A stretch of DNA of 64,000 nucleotides from assembly GCF_016772415.1 (NCBI RefSeq), contig NZ_JAGSGD010000001.1, positions 620,001 to 684,000 of the forward strand, read 5' to 3'. The stretch comes from Phenylobacterium glaciei (GTDB lineage Bacteria; Pseudomonadota; Alphaproteobacteria; Caulobacterales; Caulobacteraceae). Both the position numbers and the translations under genes were made by a program. The notes below the pieces were generated by a model, which made no database searches, was not told the origin of the DNA, and worked only from the letters and a program-made list of their open reading frames with translations. This document shows, in pieces, positions 60,652 to 64,000 of this stretch. The stretch's first letter is position 1; every line of letters starts with the position of its first letter.

Positions 60652-61817
60652 AGCGCCCCTATCTCGTCCAGCCCGGTTCCTCCGCCTCCGATGGCGGCGA
60701 TGGCGGCAGCACTGAGGCCCACGAATCCGCGATCTCGCCGATCGAGGACATCATCGAGGACGCCCGCAACGGCCGCCCCTACATCCTGGTGGACGCCGAG
60801 GACCGGGAGAACGAGGGCGATGTGATCATCCCGGCCCAGTTCGCCACGCCCGACCAGATTAACTTCATGGCCAAGCACGCGCGGGGCCTGATCTGCCTGT
60901 CGATCACCAGCGACCGCGCCCGCCAGTTGCGCCTGCCGCCCATGGCCGCCGAGAACCGCGAGGGCATGGGCACCGCCTTCACCGTCTCCATCGAGGCCGC
61001 CGAGGGGGTCACCACCGGCATCTCGGCCCATGACCGCGCCCACACCGTGGCCGTGGCCATCGACCCCACCAAGGGCATGGACGACATCGTCTCGCCCGGC
61101 CACGTCTTCCCGCTGGTGGCCCGCGACGGCGGGGTGCTGGTCCGCGCCGGCCACACCGAGGCTGCGGTCGACATCTCGCGGATGGCGGGCCTCAACCCGG
61201 CGGGCGTGATCTGCGAGATCATGAAGGACGACGGGTCCATGGCCCGGCTTCCCGACCTGGTGGGCTTCGCGCAGCTGCACGGCCTGAAGATCGGCACCAT
61301 CGCCGATCTGATCGCCTATCGCCGCCGCACCGAGCGCCAGGTGGAGCGGGTGCTGGAGACGCCCTTCGATTCAGCCTTCGGCGGCCGCTTCCGGATGCTG
61401 ATCTACCGCAACATCCTCGACGGCACTGAGCATGTGGTGCTGACCAAGGGCAAGATCGACGCCGACAAGCCGACCCTGGTGCGCATGCACCGCGTGGACT
61501 TCGCCGCCGACATGCTGGGCCATACCGAGGCGCGCCGGGACTATGTGCCCCGCGCCCTGCAGGCCATCGCCGACTATGACGGGGCGGGCGTGGCGGTGTT
61601 CATCCGCGACTCCAACCCGGCCTGGCTGTCGGAGCGCTACGGCGCCGAGCCCGGGACCGATCACGGCGCCAACGTCCTGCGCGACTACGGGGTCGGCGCC
61701 CAGATCCTGCTGGATCTCGGCGTGCGCGACATGACTCTGCTGTCCAACTCCGCGACCGTGCTGCCGGGCTCCGGCGGCTACGGCCTGCGCATCGTTGGCC
61801 GCAAGGCGCTGGACTAG
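60648..61817 (+). CDS. ribB: 3,4-dihydroxy-2-butanone 4-phosphate synthase with degenerate GTP cyclohydrolase II domain
   Basis: 389 residues. The N-terminal half is a standard RibB: DAEDRENEGDVIIPAQF (about 49-65), GMGTAFTVSIEAAEGVTTG, SPGHVFPLVARDGGVLVRAGHTEAAVD split over about 147-173. The C-terminal half follows the RibA fold but lacks the three zinc cysteines (VRMHRVDFAADMLG in place of HSECLTGD-type) and the RQEGRGIGL loop (here IRDSNPAWLSERYG). It therefore should make the four-carbon riboflavin precursor from ribulose-5-phosphate but not open GTP. Confidence 0.9.
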   Translation: MKRPYLVQPGSSASDGGDGGSTEAHESAISPIEDIIEDARNGRPYILVDAEDRENEGDVIIPAQFATPDQINFMAKHARGLICLSITSDRARQLRLPPMAAENREGMGTAFTVSIEAAEGVTTGISAHDRAHTVAVAIDPTKGMDDIVSPGHVFPLVARDGGVLVRAGHTEAAVDISRMAGLNPAGVICEIMKDDGSMARLPDLVGFAQLHGLKIGTIADLIAYRRRTERQVERVLETPFDSAFGGRFRMLIYRNILDGTEHVVLTKGKIDADKPTLVRMHRVDFAADMLGHTEARRDYVPRALQAIADYDGAGVAVFIRDSNPAWLSERYGAEPGTDHGANVLRDYGVGAQILLDLGVRDMTLLSNSATVLPGSGGYGLRIVGRKALD

Positions 61818-61830
61818 GCTTCCCTCCTTT

Positions 61831-61959
61831 GATCGTCATGGCCGGGCTTGTCCCGGCCACCCATGATCGCCGCGGTCCAGCAAGGATCCGCGGCGACGTC
61901 GCGCGCCCTGCGGTGAGACGGAGATCATGGGTCCCCGGGACAAGCCCGGGGATGACGAC
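61831..61959. repeat. Dispersed palindromic repeat type A, copy 4 (inverted orientation)
   Basis: Same arms as the copies at 1417, 2176 and 7487 but with the GGCCGGGC side first. The core matches that of the copy at 2176 in reverse. It lies between the convergent ribB and quinone-oxidoreductase-like genes, where it may act as a transcription barrier. Confidence 0.9.
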
Positions 61960-61972
61960 TGAGTTGAATCTA

Positions 61973-62896
61973 TCAGGCTAACGCCGTCACCAGCACCAGC
62001 TTGCCCGTCAGGTGGCGAGCCTCGGCCACCCGGTGGGCCTCGGCGGCGTCGCGCAGGTCGTAGCGGACGATGTTGGGCGGCCAGACGGCGCCCTCTTCCA
62101 GCAAGGCCAGCATGCGCTCCAGGTGGGCGCGGTCGCGGGTGACGGCCGGGCGCAGGGTCTCGACGTCCTGGCGCGGGGTGAAGTCCTTCTTCGGCGGGGC
62201 GATGAACACCAGCCGGCCGCCGGGCTTGAGCACATCGTAGGAGCGGGCCTGGACGTCGCCGCCGACGGTGTCAAACACCACATCGCAGTCGCGGGCGATC
62301 TTCGTGAAGTCCTCGGTGTTGTAGTTGATCACCTGATCGGCCCCGAGCCCGCGCACATAGTCGGCGTTGCCGGCGCTGGCGGTGGTGATCACGGTCGCGC
62401 CGATGTGCTTGGCCAGCTGGATCGCAAAGCCGGCCACCCCGCCCGCACCGCCCTGGATCAGGATGGTCTCGCCGGGCTTCAGCCTGGCGGTGTCCTCCAG
62501 CGCCCAGAGTGCGGTGAGGCTGCTGAGGCCCATGGCGGCGGCAGCCTCATGGCTCAGGCTCGCGGGCTTCTTCGCAATGATCGCGGCCTTGATGGTGATC
62601 TTCTCGGCATAGGCCCCGTCGCGCCCCTGGTCGGCGACCCCGAACACCGCATCGCCGATTTTCAGATCCTCGACGCCGTCTCCCACCGCGCTGACCACGC
62701 CGGAGAAGTCGCGACCGAGGATGTAGGGAAAGGTCAGCTTGAAGTAGCCGCCTTGGCGAACCTTGTAGTCGGCGGCGTTGACGCTGGCGGCGTGGATGTC
62801 CACCACCACCTCGCCGGGTCCCGCGACCGGATCGGGCGCGTCGCCATACTGCAGGGTCTCAGGCCCGCCGTGACCCGTGAGCAAAACCGCCTTCAT
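61973..62896 (-). CDS. Quinone oxidoreductase-like NADP-dependent dehydrogenase (MDR family)
   Basis: 307 residues, ATG at 62896. Zinc-free medium-chain dehydrogenase: GHGGPETLQYGDAPDP, SVNAADYKVRQGGYF, PYILGRDFSGVVSAVGDGV, nucleotide loop ILIQGGAGGVAGFAIQLAKHIGA (about 145-167, AxGGxG) and GADQVINYNTEDF. No structural or catalytic zinc cysteines are seen. Reduces quinones or enones with NADPH. Convergent with ribB across the repeat. Confidence 0.9.
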   Translation of the reverse strand: MKAVLLTGHGGPETLQYGDAPDPVAGPGEVVVDIHAASVNAADYKVRQGGYFKLTFPYILGRDFSGVVSAVGDGVEDLKIGDAVFGVADQGRDGAYAEKITIKAAIIAKKPASLSHEAAAAMGLSSLTALWALEDTARLKPGETILIQGGAGGVAGFAIQLAKHIGATVITTASAGNADYVRGLGADQVINYNTEDFTKIARDCDVVFDTVGGDVQARSYDVLKPGGRLVFIAPPKKDFTPRQDVETLRPAVTRDRAHLERMLALLEEGAVWPPNIVRYDLRDAAEAHRVAEARHLTGKLVLVTALA

Positions 62897-62993
62897 GCCG
62901 TTCCCCTGTCAGACATCGCCACGCCGTCGATCGGCGGCGGCGAAGGTCGGCGACTGTCTGAGGCCAGTTCAGGGCGGTGTCAAAACCCGGGTG

Positions 62994-63464
62994 CTAGGCC
63001 GCGACGTGATGGGCGGCGGCCTCCCCGGTCCAGGCGTCGGGCTGGACCTTCAGCCGCCAATGGCCGCGTTCGAGCACCACGGTGTTGGCGGCCGACAGGC
63101 GCCGTAGTTCGTCCACCACGCGGGATTCCTGGAAGCTGCGGTTCCAGCGCCGCTCCAGGGATTCCAGGATCGAGCCCGTGTCGGCGCCCTCGTCGTGGGC
63201 GCGCAGGGCGGCCAGGATCATGTCCTCAAGGCTGCGCTTGATACGGCCACGGCCAAGGCCGCTCTTGCGGGCCGGCTCGGCCTTGGGGGCCGGCGCGGCG
63301 TCGTGCTCTACCTCGATCAGCGGGGCGCCGTCCAGGGCCGCCAGCGCGATATTGACCGCGCGCAGCTCCTCCTCGAAGGGCTCGGCGGCCTTGGCTCGGG
63401 CAGCAACCATCTGAGCTTGGACTTCGGCTCGGTGCTGCAAAAGCAGTTTGCGGATAACGTTCAT
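62994..63464 (-). CDS. Hypothetical protein with possible C-terminal winged helix
   Basis: 156 residues from the ATG at 63464. An N-terminal helix (NVIRKLLLQHRAEVQAQMVAARAKAAEPFEEELRAVNIALAAL, about 2-44) is followed by a charged linker (KAEPARKSGLGRGRIKRS) and a region SLEDMILAALRAHDEGADTGSILESLERRWNRSF, RVVDELRRLSAANTVVLERGHWRL that looks like a small winged helix. It has no signal peptide. I recognise no family; a DNA-binding or chromosome-associated role is an inference from the basic linker and helix pattern. Confidence 0.6.
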   Translation of the reverse strand: MNVIRKLLLQHRAEVQAQMVAARAKAAEPFEEELRAVNIALAALDGAPLIEVEHDAAPAPKAEPARKSGLGRGRIKRSLEDMILAALRAHDEGADTGSILESLERRWNRSFQESRVVDELRRLSAANTVVLERGHWRLKVQPDAWTGEAAAHHVAA

Positions 63465-64000
63465 AGGTTGTTTTCGGCGCGCCCGGGGGGGCAATAGTGA
63501 CGCGGCGCCTCGGTTGTGGGGTTTGCGACAGATCGTCTCATCTAGACGATATTTATGCTCTTAAATTATTTCGGAAACCGTACTTTTTCGACCCGATTTG
63601 GGTTTTTTATAGTTAACAGAATTTAGGATTCCCGGTTGTTGCTGTTGATCTGCCGGGCGTTTCTCGGGCGCCGCCCGGAGCGGGTCCATGTTTTCGCTTG
63701 GGAAATCATGGTTATGCAAAACCTAACGCCTCGCGTCTAAGTGTGGCGGAGCGGTCTGGGCCTTCCAACCGTGTCAAGAAAAGCCATCCCCCAACCTGTG
63801 GTGATCCAGGCGCGACATAAGAGCTCAGTTTTCGGCCAAAAGGTCCCCACAATGGGGGCATGCACGTCTGGGCTGTAACCTGCGTGACGTCACGCGCGCG
63901 CGCCAAACGTCTCTCGGGGACAGCTGGCGGCCGTCGGGTCTGGCGCATCGGCGAAGGCCCTGATTCGAAAGGGACTCGCGCGCGCCCAAGCTCGCGATTG
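63465..64000. other. Gene-poor region at the window end
   Basis: No convincing gene. It holds an inverted repeat ATCGTCT-CATCT-AGACGAT at 63532-63550, an AT-rich stretch (63545-63625) that could be the promoter of the gene ending at 62994, and a perfect palindrome GCGTGACGTCACGC at 63882-63895. A short reading frame on the minus strand (63712-63948) has no ribosome binding site or family features and is not accepted. Confidence 0.5.

Noticed and set aside
63712..63948. 78-residue minus-strand frame near the window end
   Set aside because: No ribosome binding site, no family features, and composition like non-coding sequence.

Overview
The window looks like chromosome from a Caulobacterales alphaproteobacterium (Caulobacter/Phenylobacterium type). 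The evidence is very high GC with GC-ending codons, a CpdR orthologue beside a tRNA-Val(GAC) gene, two UrcA-family genes, three TonB-dependent receptors, dTDP-rhamnose genes, and dispersed palindromic repeats of the alphaproteobacterial kind that translate to spurious MAGLVPATHDLRG-type peptides. Species cannot be fixed from the sequence alone. I saw no rRNA, CRISPR array, prophage or insertion-sequence transposase.

Layout. 1-7.4 kb: GNAT fragment, secreted small protein, spermidine-synthase-like methyltransferase fold, a tandem pair of urcA units (each with its own repeat, promoter block and terminator), epoxide hydrolase, M20 peptidase, heme oxygenase, LysR regulator and divergent flavin split-barrel protein. 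7.4-17 kb: AbgT transporter beside a truncated repeat, enoyl-CoA hydratase, aminotransferase, a GNAT remnant, typA followed by a CHASE3 histidine kinase and receiver, a candidate small RNA, N-formylglutamate amidohydrolase, cpdR, tRNA-Val. 17-29.7 kb: two paralogous TonB-dependent receptors, a secreted Cys protein, mnmC, a tandem pair of Ala-rich lipoproteins, alpha/beta hydrolase and thioesterase. 29.8-41 kb: cytochrome b plus Tat-exported molybdoenzyme operon, class A acid phosphatase, a polyamine pair (type III ornithine decarboxylase and deoxyhypusine-synthase-like protein) with a structured leader, phnCDE transporter and a third TonB-dependent receptor.

41-44 kb is an arsenic cassette: arsH divergent from arsR, a frameshifted thiol-type arsC, an aquaglyceroporin and an intact glutaredoxin-type arsC. 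It is bounded on the left by a repeat that supplies the arsH stop codon. 44-53.5 kb: a glycosyltransferase whose N-terminus is a TetR DNA-binding domain in one frame, a LpxH-like phosphoesterase, TetR regulator, a 50-residue membrane protein, DUF885 protein, amino acid permease and rmlB-rmlD-rmlA (no rmlC here). 53.6-64 kb: MATE transporter, serine hydrolase, acyl-CoA dehydrogenase, acyl-CoA ligase, flavin reductase, RibB with a degenerate GTP cyclohydrolase II half, quinone-oxidoreductase-like enzyme, and a small predicted cytoplasmic protein. The last 536 bases hold no convincing gene.

The features most worth a second look are the TetR-HTH::glycosyltransferase fusion, the arsenic cassette with one dead and one live arsenate reductase, the candidate small RNA at 15.3-15.46 kb, the duplicated urcA units, and the shared palindromic start regions of the two receptor genes. 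All functional statements are from reading motifs; no database search was run.
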